Source: Perkinsus olseni
Lineage: Eukaryota; Perkinsozoa; Perkinsida; Perkinsidae
DNA: 20,491 nucleotides
Assembly (NCBI GenBank): GCA_013115135.1
Contig: JABANP010000728.1
Location: forward strand, 1 to 20,491
Direction of reading: 5' to 3'
Part shown: positions 9,534 through 18,239 of the stretch, piece by piece
Numbering within the stretch: position 1 is the first letter of the stretch
How the letters are laid out: each line of letters starts with the position of its first letter
Program-made: the position numbers and the translations under genes
The notes under the pieces: model-generated
Database searches by the model: none
The model's input: only the letters and a program-made list of their open reading frames with translations
What the model was told of the DNA's origin: nothing

Positions 9534-9645
9534 GGCGGCCGTAGGCCGCCTAGGGTGCGCCCGGGTGCGACAGGGTGCGAGCATTTGTGCTGGTGTTGGC
9601 GAGCCCCCTTTCTGGTGTTGGTGAGCCCCCCATGCTGGAATCTGT
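9534..9645 (-). repeat. Right terminal inverted repeat
   Basis: Inverted partner of positions 1-108. It begins with the hairpin GGCGGCC-GTA-GGCCGCC (9534-9550), then three copies of GGGTGCG within 9553-9580, then a 21-nt direct duplication (CTGGTGTTGGCGAGCCCCCT / CTGGTGTTGGTGAGCCCCCC) at about 9590-9631. Similarity to the left arm extends to about 9645 (CATGCTGGAATCTG). Confidence 0.75.
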
Positions 9646-10034
9646 CGACTGATGGAACATGCGCAGTATACGAAAATGGAGCGCGCCAAAAATCGATCGC
9701 AATGGCGCGCGCGTCTTACCGCGCATCTTGGAAATCTTTGCAATGGGTTATTCCTCAAGCTTGTGGAACCGCTCAGACGCCCCCCGAGCGCTCAATGGAG
9801 CACTTAGACATTCCTGCGTGTAATAAAGGGGTCGACGTCAACCTAGCAGTCACCCTCGTCGTAATTCTTTCAATAAAAAGATAATCAACCCGTGTCGTGA
9901 AAATGCGACCAAGACCCCGCCCCCAGCTCCCCTTTCTCATCGGGAGAGAATGGGGGAACTTGTTAATATGATCGACTCTCTCGGAAATGAGCAGCGTTCG
10001 TTTCTCGCCGTATTCCATTTTCAGTATTTTTGTA
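9646..10034. other. Interval between transposon end and the first host gene
   Basis: No convincing gene; the open frames here are short and motif-free. A GCGCGCC-ATCGATCG-GGCGCGCGCG block at 9681-9714 matches, inverted, one near 468-509. The last part is the presumed promoter or 5' UTR of the gene starting at 10035. ATTTTCAG at 10016-10023 could be the 3' end of a 5' UTR intron. An in-frame upstream ATG at 9987 would add 16 residues. Confidence 0.4.
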
Positions 10035-12096
10035 ATGACCAACACCACCCAAGGCCCCGCCCCGGCGTCAAGCAGCAACAGTAGCAGCGGTACGGCAATC
10101 GACCCCCTGGTCCTCCTCGGGGCCCAACTGCTGAGTTCTGTCAGCGTCAAGGTAAAATGCCTTTCCAGTGTCATCGCTCGTGGCGTATCCTCTTGCCTCT
10201 CATCAGACGGAGCCGCCCGGCGCCGCGCCACCGACTCTCCCCAAGGCCCACTTCGCCCCGTTTCTTATCGCAGCCAAGGCGACCCACATGATCGACCCCA
10301 AACCTACTCCTCAGACGACAGACAGACCGCTACCACCTGGGACCGTTCCCGGAGGCGAGGGCGTCGCCATCAGCCGCAGCGCGGGGCTAGTAGCATTACC
10401 GACGCTTCCACCGCACCCGCCCAAGTGTATGCGATGCCACGCCCCCTGGGAGCTTCGACAACAGAAGACGGGCTTCATGAAGAAGACGCTTTTACCGGTG
10501 AGTCGTGAAATCCTCCGTGTCGATGCAGCGGCCCTCTTTCAGGTTCTTCGGTGTACCGTAGACAAGACGCGCAATCACGATCTCTGGCTGTACGACGGCA
10601 ACTGGGTGTCTCGATGGCAAAAACGGCGGAAACTCGGGTCGAAGGAGAAGAAAATGATAGAAGAAGCGGTGAGTTCGGAGAGCTCATTGCAGCATAGTAT
10701 TCAGGGCTCGACCGTTCCGAATTTAATTGTGTTTGGAACACGAATCAGTGATTTCGATACCATAATTTTGTCAACTTGTCTTAGATAGCGAACGGCGAGG
10801 TCCCTCCGATAATACCTAGACGAGTGAAGCCTGTTGTCTCCACTGCGGTGGGAGCGGACGGAAAAGAGAAAATTGACGGGTTGTTGACTGTGAAGCCGAA
10901 GCAGAAGTTCGCCAATAGACTTTGTCTCCTGCTGGCCGACAAGACGACCCGATGCAAAGAGTAAGATCGCTCTCGTTCACGTGTTGTCACGTCGGCTGTC
11001 GACGCTCGCCACGCAATGGATTGGGGTCATTCCTAAATTTCAAGGGAGAAGTAAGAACTTCAACGATGCATTATCAGGCTTCTGGTTGCCCGGGGTGACA
11101 GTTCCGAGATCTGGTTGCCCTGTCGGATTTCGGGAGCGGTTTCCGGTTATCCGTTCCCGGCTTCACGCACAATTCAGGATTTTCTCTGCTGCCCTTTTCT
11201 ACCAGTCGCGCGGGAGTTTCCATGGGTTTTGAATTTCGTCCTTGGATTCGGGCCTTCCCCTCAATATATTGTGATATTCTCTACTGCTGGGCTCAAGTGA
11301 TCTTTTACTGAACTGTTGTTTTGAGAACGAGATTAACCTCTCCAGTATTATTCTAGCCGTAGTGTTCACCGGATAACGTTACGGCCCTTCTCCTCCCTTT
11401 CAGCTGCGACTTCTGGTTGCGTGGGGTGAAGGTGAAGCCGGACCACGACGGAAACGTCGTCCATCAGGGAAGAACATGGTGCCATCTGCTTGACAAAAGC
11501 CGGAAAATCGGAGATACTCTACGGAAATATCGTTGCTCGGGTAAGTGTGTTCATCTACTCCTTTTTTCTAATGTTTTTTTCAGAGACGGGCGAGCGTCTA
11601 GTTGTAGCGCGCAATCCGTGTGGAACGTGCCTGTGGGCGGGCCTGACGTCGGCGCCGGAAAAGTACAGCACCGTGCCACTGCGCGACATCAAGCCCATTC
11701 CACCCATCCACGTGCCCAAAGAGCAAGAATCCGAAACTGCCGAGGAGACGGTCGAGCGGGGAGTTGTTGACAGCCGCTTTGCTCCGTTTAACATGTACGA
11801 AGATGAGACTGCTGCTTTGCGAGGCGTGAAGGCCACGAGGGGCGACCGAGAGGACGAGGAAGGTCGGTGCGTTACGCGTTGGGCTGTTCTCTATCGTTTT
11901 GACGGTGTCAGATTCTACGGTAGGGTTGAAGCTGCAGCGCACGACGGAGGAAGGTTTTTCTCTCGACCGGCTGCCTATCGAGAAGAGGCAGCTGGCTGAA
12001 CCATCGCTTAAATGGGAATCGCATGAGGTGGGTTGTGGGGAGTCCGAGAAAATTTCTCGAAAAATTCCGGCGAGCTTTCGAAGTTCTGTCGTGTAG
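10035..12096 (+). CDS. Cys-rich protein of unknown function, 7 exons, 436 aa
   Basis: Exons: 10035-10151, 10207-10497, 10543-10668, 10785-10960, 11404-11540, 11584-11862, 11912-12096. All six introns are GT-AG, every junction keeps phase, and the total is 1311 nt. Donors include GTAAGT, GTGAGT and GTAAGA; most acceptors follow T/C-rich tracts. The 45-nt intron 2 is in frame and could be retained. The N-terminus (1-110) is Ser/Pro/Thr-rich and probably disordered. Cys pairs suggest zinc binding: CMRC (113-116), then C235xxC238, H257, C263, C281 and C295xxC298 (NPCGTC). A basic segment near 155-170 (QKRRKLGSKEKK) could be a nuclear signal or bind nucleic acid. I do not recognise the family. The last exon is the least certain: the unspliced alternative stops at 11999. 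Confidence 0.7.
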
Positions 12097-12610
12097 AAAC
12101 TGTGCGCCGTTGAGATTACAATCAATATTAATACTATTATTAGAACCGTACTATTAAGAATTTCCCGAAAAAAAATTCCCCGTCGTATTTCGAAAAGCAC
12201 TTTGCTCGAGAAATACTCTTTTATTCGGAGTTTGGGGAAGAAGTGAGATAACGCCCAGCGGAACGGAAATTAGGCGTCGCCTTTTTGGGCCCCGTAGTGA
12301 AGCCGATCTAATCTATGCTGCTCGTATCGGTTCATCCACTGCAGTACAATTTAGTGCCCTAAATCGCACATTAATTGCAATGGTTGAGCTATGATGCTCG
12401 TAATGATTATGGTGGTTTGTGAGAATCAGCAGTAAGATTCTATTATGAGTCGCCAAGATCCTAGGTGTACCTCGTTCTCGTGCGTGCTGGCTTCTCTTCA
12501 ATACGTTATTCAATATCTTACCGCAGTTTAATAGCAGTAGTACCATATTTTACTCTGTCATCAATTACTTTCTGATATTATGCCGGCAAAAAATGATCTG
12601 AGCGTCGCCC

Positions 12611-13118
12611 ATGGGATTGGCACTAGCTCGCAGAAATTGCACCATAGCTATAACCGTTCAGAACAACCGCCCTCCGGCTGTTCCAAGTCATTACCGGACC
12701 ATCGTCCCCGACGGTTTGGCTTCTCTTGGCGACGAGAGTCCGCGGAGCAGCATATTTAGGGTAACAGCAATCTATTGGCTTGGCGATTGTAAATGCGACG
12801 ATCAGATCGACACTCCGGGCGGTTGCAGTACTCCCTCCTTCCCGAGCGACGTATCGCCGTTGATGCAACCGAAGCCGTCCGCTACGACTAAGGACCCCGT
12901 CAGTAAGTCTGTCAAATTCAATTCCACTCCTACGTATTGAGTTTTTTTCACCAGGGATTTCTGACTGCATTTGTCGCATTGATTATTTATCGGAAAATTG
13001 GGGCTATCATACTCGAAGATTTTTTTGCGCATTTCGCGGTCGATGGATATTTATTATCAGCTCGCTTCTTATCATCAGTCTCAGAAATTTTGAGAAGCGC
13101 TCGAATTTGGTCCTTTGA
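12611..13118 (+). CDS. Possible two-exon gene, 151 aa, unknown
   Basis: Exon 1 12611-12902, intron 12903-12954 (52 nt: donor GTAAGT, acceptor TTTTTTTCACCAG), exon 2 12955-13118 ending in TGA; the phases agree and give 151 codons. The splice signals and intron length match the neighbouring genes. Residues show no recognised domain: exon 1 has a Cys cluster (DCKCDDQIDTPGGC), and exon 2 has a hydrophobic stretch (GRWIFIISSLLIISL) that could be a membrane segment. The start could be wrong, with exons further upstream. Opposite-strand frames here look no better. Confidence 0.3.
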
Positions 13119-13753
13119 GAAGTCTCGGCCGAAATTTTAATCTAGTGAATATCATAATTTCGGAAGTTCTTACGTTTTCTGATTTTTGATAGCTTTTTTT
13201 GCGATTCAGGAGCCCTGGAAGATCTCATTCTCAACGAGGATTCCTGAGTGTATAATGTTGACCCTTCCTATAATGGAATGCACGATGCATGGGCAGGCAG
13301 CTGCTGCTGGATAATGCTGAACCTCCGATGTTCGCAGTTGTGGTGGTGAATGAGGCTTTACTGTCGAGTTCATCTTGAAACTAATCGGAGAAGGGAGCTG
13401 CTAGGAATTTACTTGTTGGCTCTTTCTCGATGCTCCACTCAACGTATAGTGATAGGACGTATTCGCAGCTGACTATTCTCGGGGAGGATAGTCGGACGGA
13501 GTTGTGGGACGGATGATGTTCGATTCAAACATCGTCCGTTTCGCAACGAATATACTTCTGGGTTGATCGAGCGACTCCTCCGTGTTACAGTATGCGATTT
13601 TTCGTCATCGGAAAGACCCGATCAACTGCGCACTTGCTGTCTTTTGCGCTAAATTCAACCGCTTTGAGTGGTTGAGGCGGCTGCCTGTTGAATGGCTAGG
13701 CTGTAATCTCGAAAGTTAGATTCCCAGAGGTCATAGCAGTGAAGCTGAAAGCT
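13119..13753. other. No gene seen
   Basis: There is no long open frame and no splice-linked series of exons. I see no repeats or RNA gene here. The right edge is the 3' flank of the minus-strand tRNA. Confidence 0.4.
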
Positions 13754-13827
13754 TACCCGATGCAGGATTCGAACCTACGACCATCTGCTCCGTAGGCAGA
13801 CATTCTATCCAGCTGAACTAATCGGGC
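13754..13827 (-). tRNA. tRNA-Arg (anticodon ACG)
   Basis: A 74-nt cloverleaf without intron. The acceptor stem pairs GCCCGAT with ATCGGGT (first pair a G-U wobble), with discriminator A. D arm: GTTC / GAAT. Anticodon stem TCTGC / GCAGA encloses the loop CTACGGA, giving ACG, which reads CGU and, after A34 to inosine editing, CGC and CGA. T arm: GTAGG-TTCGAAT-CCTGC. The internal promoter boxes are perfect: A box TAGTTCAGCTGG and B box GGTTCGAATCC. No run of four T follows within about 200 bases of the 3' end; the nearest are TTTC tracts. Confidence 0.96.
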
Positions 13828-15051
13828 AACTGGAAGAGAAATGTTACTCTCCTCGCCGCCCAGGAGGTGCGTCTTCGTCACTGAACACCAAGGGATCGAT
13901 TGATCAGCAAATGGTATAAGCCAATAGGATGACTATCAAATAGATCAACTGACGGAACGATAAAATTCGATGAGCCACAAGACAGTAGTTGTTGTTTCTC
14001 CGTTGTTGTTCAAAGTGAAATCAGAGACTCGCTCAGAGCACGATAAAGAGTCTGAGACAGTTGGAACGTTTCTGGCAGTCGTAGTGCAAAATGCTGAATG
14101 AGCATTCGGTGCTAGCCTACTGTTACTCATTATGCGTCTTGTGTGTGCATATAGCTGTTTTTCCTCGAGAGAGTGAGCCTAGAAGGAGTAGAGGGGAGAC
14201 TCAGCATCCGTCTAACGTTGATTAGCCAAGCAAGCCAAACTTCTTTTCCGCGTAGGACCAGCTGCCCCTAAGGGCTCAGTGGAAACTGGAAGAGGTAAGA
14301 TTCACTGCATCTTTAGTAATAAGGTGTTGAGTGCCTCACCTTCCCAGAGGTTTTACGCTACTGAGATTGACCCCGTCGAAGCGTCTCCTGATTTCAACGG
14401 TCATCGTCAGTGTCTGCATCTGATGCTATTGCGCGTTTAATGTAAATCTACAAAAGTTCGGAAGTCTGAAAGGGCCGTAAACGACGTTTCACTTGCACAC
14501 GTTATAGACGTCAGTGTTTTCCGCGTTACTACGTTTCATGCGTGCGCTATGACGCGCAGTGTTATTGCAGCACAAGATAATGTTGAACATATCGCGTTTG
14601 TCTCGAAAAAAGTTGTACGTGTAAAACTGGTGTGTGAGTTTATAGTCCAACGCTTACGGTTCCGGCTTGGACTCTTGCCGATGTGCTCAGTTGGGGACTC
14701 TCTGTAGCGTTTATACGCAATGCAATTCGACGGATCGTCAAGAAGCCTCCCTCAGGGGTACATTAAACCAGAGAAGCTTCCTCTTCTCCTGACAGGATCC
14801 CCTTCCACATCCGGGGTGTGTGTGAGTTTAAAGTCCAACGCCGACAGTACGGCTTAGTAACTAAGCCTTAGTTAGACTAACATCGATGAACCTCTCTACG
14901 GGGGATCAGTTTAGCCTGTTTAATAGGTCCTGCTCATCAAGCCAGGGAATATCGCGTCTTTCGCGAAAAAAACTCTTACGCGTAGAACAGGTGGAACTCC
15001 ACTGAACACAATACTGATCAACTTCCATACCCGACAAAAATTTCAAATATA
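13828..15051. other. Gene-poor interval with duplicated blocks and hairpins
   Basis: No protein gene is supported; a 61-codon minus frame at 13945-14130 has no recognisable features. Two segments are duplicated. Block a (about 14589-14632) recurs at 14949-14992, sharing ATATCGCGT, TCG.GAAAAAA and ACG.GTA.AAC.GGTG. Block b (TGTGTGAGTTTATAGTCCAA, about 14630-14650) recurs at 14819-14839. Two overlapping hairpins, GGCTTAG-TAA-CTAAGCC and TAACTAA-GCC-TTAGTTA, share bases at 14851-14874. A CCCC...GGGG pair lies near 14800-14818. A non-coding RNA is possible, but I match none of U1, U2, U4, U5, U6, SRP or RNase P. Confidence 0.4.
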
Positions 15052-16161
15052 TCATTTCAAATCTGCATTCACCTTCTTGTCACCATCATGCGGTGTCACT
15101 TCCGCCACTCGCGTGATGTTTTCACTCACAATCGCCCCCACCTTCACATCGCCAGTCGCTTCCATTGTTTCCAGACTTTTTTCGATTTTTGCATCAGATA
15201 TGATACTCTTGGCAACCTCCTCGTTCTGCCTCACAACGTCCCAGTCGACGTTCTCAACAGCCATGTGATAAATTCTCGAAGAGTATTTCCATATTTCGCT
15301 CAACTCAGCATCTCGCCCAATAAATAACACAGCCGTAAAGATATGGCCGAGCATAACAACCGTCGGAATTTTCCACTTTTTTCGACCGCCTGATGATTTC
15401 ACCAACACATGCAGATCTTCGCAAACCCCGTGGAGAGAAGCCATGGCGTTGCAAAACGGTCCCATCAGTTTCCGTAGCAGCAAAAGCGTCACAGGCCCGA
15501 GCGAATGACGATCATAGACGGACTTCAGTAGTAGAAAGCAGCCCAGTGTAGAGGCATTAGTCACTATCGTCTGCATCGAGCTTGCTGGGACTGATGAAAA
15601 TATCCTCGTTAAAAATACCGGTACCGGGAATCGAACCGACGCCCCTCCAGCAGCACACAATATTCCCAGTAATAACAACACAGGTGGCGGTACGGCAACG
15701 TCAACTGAGGGATCGATCTCAGTCACCGTCCGAGGCCTCGAGGGATCTACTATACCCACTAAAACCGACCACAAAAAGCAAACCCCCAGTAGGGAGAAAC
15801 ACGATCTCGGGCCGCTCTCCCTCAACGCGCCAAGGCCACCACCACTGGAAGGCTTCAAAAATATAATCATCAAAACCCCGATCGAATAAACCGCAGCCAA
15901 ATAGAATGGCGCCCAACGACCATCGGCAACGAGACCGTCCAGGAAGGTGACATACTGTGACAGGCACGCCACCACCGCAAGGCAAGCTGCGCTGCGGGAG
16001 ACCGGTGGCTCAGCGGGAGGAGCATTTTGCCGTGCTATGAGTGTCGGCGTGGAGTCATCGTCGTCCGAGAGATCTTCTACCGGAGCCGTGGACGCCCAGA
16101 CGAAGACGCTGGAGAGGTTGAGAAATACTAGCACCTGACGGAAGTTGTGGGGGAAACTCAA
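15052..16161 (-). CDS. Multi-pass membrane protein of unknown family, 369 aa
   Basis: A single uninterrupted frame from ATG to TGA. The N-terminus looks like a signal peptide or first membrane segment (FRQVLVFLNLSSVFVWAS, 7-24), followed by an acidic, Pro-rich stretch with DDDD (33-36). Hydrophobic segments lie near 58-76, 85-103, 120-138, 155-174, 203-215 and 265-282, so five to seven passes are likely. KSSGGRKKWK (255-264) is a positively charged loop before the last segment. The C-terminal 85 residues are hydrophilic and rich in E, K and V. I recognise no transporter or enzyme motif. The window's other gene models are spliced, so an intronless gene of this size stands out. Confidence 0.75.
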   Translation of the reverse strand: MSFPHNFRQVLVFLNLSSVFVWASTAPVEDLSDDDDSTPTLIARQNAPPAEPPVSRSAACLAVVACLSQYVTFLDGLVADGRWAPFYLAAVYSIGVLMIIFLKPSSGGGLGALRESGPRSCFSLLGVCFLWSVLVGIVDPSRPRTVTEIDPSVDVAVPPPVLLLLGILCAAGGASVRFPVPVFLTRIFSSVPASSMQTIVTNASTLGCFLLLKSVYDRHSLGPVTLLLLRKLMGPFCNAMASLHGVCEDLHVLVKSSGGRKKWKIPTVVMLGHIFTAVLFIGRDAELSEIWKYSSRIYHMAVENVDWDVVRQNEEVAKSIISDAKIEKSLETMEATGDVKVGAIVSENITRVAEVTPHDGDKKVNADLK

Positions 16162-16340
16162 CAGAAGTGAGAAATTACTCTTGCAAACTTCTGAAATGCG
16201 AAAAATTTTGTTTCCTCACAAAGATAAAATAGTATCTTTTGTGTTTATCGATAGCAGGTACGACAAGAATTTATATAATTTGACAGGAAACAGATAAGCA
16301 GAGGCTCTGGCATAGGTATGAACGATACAGTTCGACTCTG

Positions 16341-16430
16341 TCCCGTAATACGGGATGACAGGCCCGTAAAGTGGGGCCCACTTGATCATCCCGTAAAGAA
16401 CGGGATCCCATCACTTTACGGGACCCGTAA
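16341..16430. repeat. Cluster of CCCGTAA palindromes
   Basis: Within 90 bp there are four plus-strand CCCGTAA copies (from 16342, 16363, 16390 and 16424) and one clear minus-strand copy. TCCCGTA-A-TACGGGA (16341-16355) is a near-perfect palindrome. CCCGTAAAGTG (16363-16373) pairs with CACTTTACGGG (16412-16422), and between them ATCCCGT-AAAGA-ACGGGAT (16388-16406) makes an inner 7-bp hairpin. The whole could fold into a two-tier stem. It lies in the upstream flank of the membrane-protein gene, about 180 bp from its start. A regulatory site cluster or a small palindromic element are both possible. Confidence 0.8.
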
Positions 16431-16549
16431 ATTCCCGAGTTCTACTGCTCGAATTCCACTGTGTGAAAAGCGTGTGGGACACCCAAGTGAAATTCTCTCC
16501 AACACTTCGCGGATTTTTCCTTGATTTGCAAGAAAAACGGAACCCGAGC

Positions 16550-16792
16550 TCAATATTTCCGCAGAAAAATTCCTAACGTACCCAAAACCACGCGGTTGGT
16601 GAGCTCGTCGAGAGAGGTCCAATGAAGCAAGCCGTGACCGCCTCCGTGCACATCGCATGCAAGGCCGCTGATACCCAGGGCGAAGATGGCGAGGGCAATC
16701 CTGAGAAGGAAGGGGACAGCTTCGGCACAAACGCGTCGGAGGGAACACGGGCATCGGCGAGTTGGGCGAGAGTAGGTATGGTGACCTCTCAT
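16550..16792 (-). CDS. Possible small protein with hydrophobic segment, 80 aa
   Basis: An 80-codon frame with Arg/Cys-rich N-terminus, then a hydrophobic run (AVPFLLRIALAIFALGISGL, about 25-44) that could be a signal or membrane segment, then a Gly/His stretch (HGGGHGLLHW). No family recognised. It may be an exon of a spliced gene or a chance frame; a plus-strand frame over the same bases (16622-16810) is more hydrophilic and equally unsupported. Confidence 0.22.
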   Translation of the reverse strand: MRGHHTYSRPTRRCPCSLRRVCAEAVPFLLRIALAIFALGISGLACDVHGGGHGLLHWTSLDELTNRVVLGTLGIFLRKY

Positions 16793-17268
16793 GGTATAGT
16801 AAGATTATAGATAATCAGGATTTTATTGATGTATATTTTTTCTTGTTCTCGAGCCCAGAGGCAGGAATTGAGGCCGAATAAATTGACGAACTCAGGCCCG
16901 AAAACATCTGCGATCGGTTATTTTCAGTTTATGAAATGAGTTGGCAGAATTGACAATGGCCAGCTCCCAGATACGAAACTAAGACCATCTCACCGAGTTG
17001 AGATTTTGCAAGATTGCAAGATTTCTTCTCGGATCCTGGAGACCCCTCTCCATTAGTGCTGGCGTAATCTGGAGAGTCCGATTCCGTCCAGGCTGCTGGC
17101 TGCGCGAGAGGAGATGCTTCTCCCGGTTTTGAAGACGTTCGCTTGTGCGAGGAAGAAATTTTTTGTCCGAAAAAAATCAATCTGAGCGAAAAATATAGTC
17201 CTCCCAGATGAAGAAAAAATCATAAAACGAATCCTTGACAAGGACCTGCCCGAGGAACCTCAACCTGG

Positions 17269-17488
17269 AAGATACTATTAAAAGATACGCCAACCCCAAA
17301 GATACCATCACAAGCTTTTCGAACCGCAAGCATGGTAGCACAACTTGAGCTGCACAAGATACTACAATTTTAAAAATACTATAAAAAGACGCTAACCCCA
17401 AGGATACTATTAACAAACTCAACCTAACCTTAAGATACTCTGAAATCCAAAATACTGTATTATTGCTTGCCTCCTTACTATAAGATAC
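17269..17488 (+). repeat. AAGATAC heptamer cluster
   Basis: AAGATAC occurs exactly at 17269, 17282, 17299, 17356, 17432 and 17482, with near copies (AGGATAC, AAAATAC, AAGATAT) between them, in an A-rich stretch. All exact copies have the same orientation, i.e. GTATCTT on the strand of the chromodomain gene. The 107-codon minus frame over this stretch is hydrophobic only because of the repeat and is not taken as a gene. Confidence 0.75.
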
Positions 17489-17779
17489 TCGACCATGCAA
17501 AAGATATTATCATTCTCAACATACCGCCATAATTTTGCTAATGCACCATTTATTCGAAAGCTGCATTTTCCAACTATTCGCCCGGCGGGCCTCCAACCCC
17601 TTCATGCGGGCCTTCATCAACAACAACATCTTCGAAAATCACATCACCGTCGTCCTCAGCCGCTCCTCCGTCACTGCCGACCATTTCCCCCATGATCGCA
17701 TCATCAACAGGGGGACGAGTATCTTATACAAATACAGAAATAAAATCTCGCTCGCCCTGAAAATCTAAATTTTGTAAGT

Positions 17780-18090
17780 GACCAGCTGCGACCTAAGATT
17801 CCGCGAAGCGGCGACACGGGCGTTCAGTCATCAATATGAAAAATAACAAATTCCACAGCATTCAAGTGTCGTGAACAACGCGATTTCACTCATCACTTCA
17901 TGAAAGAAGCTCTGCACGCATGCGCAAGGTACGATTGAAACACACATCGCACTGGCGCAAAACTTTCAGAAATTTCAAAAACTTTTTAAAAATTACGCGA
18001 CTCAAATTTTTCGACTAAACAAAAAACTAGCGAAAAAATCTCTCAGAAAACCCAGACCATTCCAGCGTATCTTTTCCCCCTTCCCATTAC
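17780..18090. other. AT-rich interval, no gene seen
   Basis: Contains homopolymer-rich sequence (TTTTTAAAAATTACG and similar) and no open frame of note. If the candidate exons on either side are real, this is part of an intron of about 370 nt on the minus strand. Confidence 0.4.
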
Positions 18091-18239
18091 CTCCAGTCGG
18101 CGGGAGGTCAACCTGTTCTTGACCATGTGGCTGGTAAGATACCTCCTCGAAGGCTCCAACTACCTCCCCCACGCCCGACGGGCCTTCCTCTTCTGCCACG
18201 GCGGCGGCCGCACTCTGTTGAGCTTCATCGGCTGAACCT

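Larger units (their letters stand above)
1..9645 (-). mobile_element. Large TIR-bounded DNA transposon (MULE-type) with PIF1 helicase and satellite arrays
   Basis: The left end of the window and the stretch ending near 9645 are inverted copies of each other. Positions 14-53 match the complement of 9591-9630 at 31 of 40 sites without a gap. The next 36-38 nt diverge but keep their length, and the 19-nt block at 90-108 is then exactly the complement of 9534-9552. Between the arms lie a helicase fragment, a Mutator-like transposase, SWIM and PHD zinc fingers (all minus strand) and two tandem arrays. Mutator-like elements typically have long inverted ends of this kind. The left end may continue beyond base 1, so no target-site duplication can be checked. 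The transposase is interrupted, so this copy is probably non-autonomous. Treating arrays and helicase as internal cargo is inference from their position. Confidence 0.72.
16929..18237 (-). other. Candidate further 3' exons of the chromodomain gene or of a separate gene
   Basis: Minus-strand GC-rich islands have coding character within AT-rich DNA. Island 1, 18237-18091, follows acceptor CTGTTAG, ends at donor GTAATG and reads SADEAQQSAAAAVAEEEGP onward, acidic and Ala/Gly-rich; its entry phase fits the donor at 18789 of the chromodomain gene. Island 2 starts at about 17719 after TATAAG and reads DTRPPVDDAIMGEM, then a D/E-rich stretch; its phase fits island 1. Island 3, about 17160-16929, contains SKPGEASPLAQPAAW and ends MVLVSYLGAGHCQFCQLIS before a stop, but no clean donor links island 2 to it. 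If real, they give a long acidic C-terminal tail. The interval also holds most of the AAGATAC repeats. Confidence 0.35.

Noticed and set aside
8192..9884. Plus-strand frames of 94 and 180 codons over the second array
   Set aside because: They repeat the same peptide (FIRPGHDFGRTRVRPQ) because the DNA is tandem; the second runs on into the right terminal repeat.
10168..10788. A single-exon 206-residue reading of the plus strand
   Set aside because: It reads through three GT-AG introns; the spliced model keeps phase over seven exons and replaces the non-coding-looking ends.
15620..15645. Pol III B-box match (GGTTCGATTCC) on the minus strand
   Set aside because: It lies inside the membrane-protein coding frame and I noted no cloverleaf around it. 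A match of this degeneracy is expected about 0.3 times by chance in both strands of the window.
17177..17500. A 107-codon hydrophobic minus-strand frame
   Set aside because: Its repeated VSLGLA-type segments come from the AAGATAC repeat cluster, not from a protein family.
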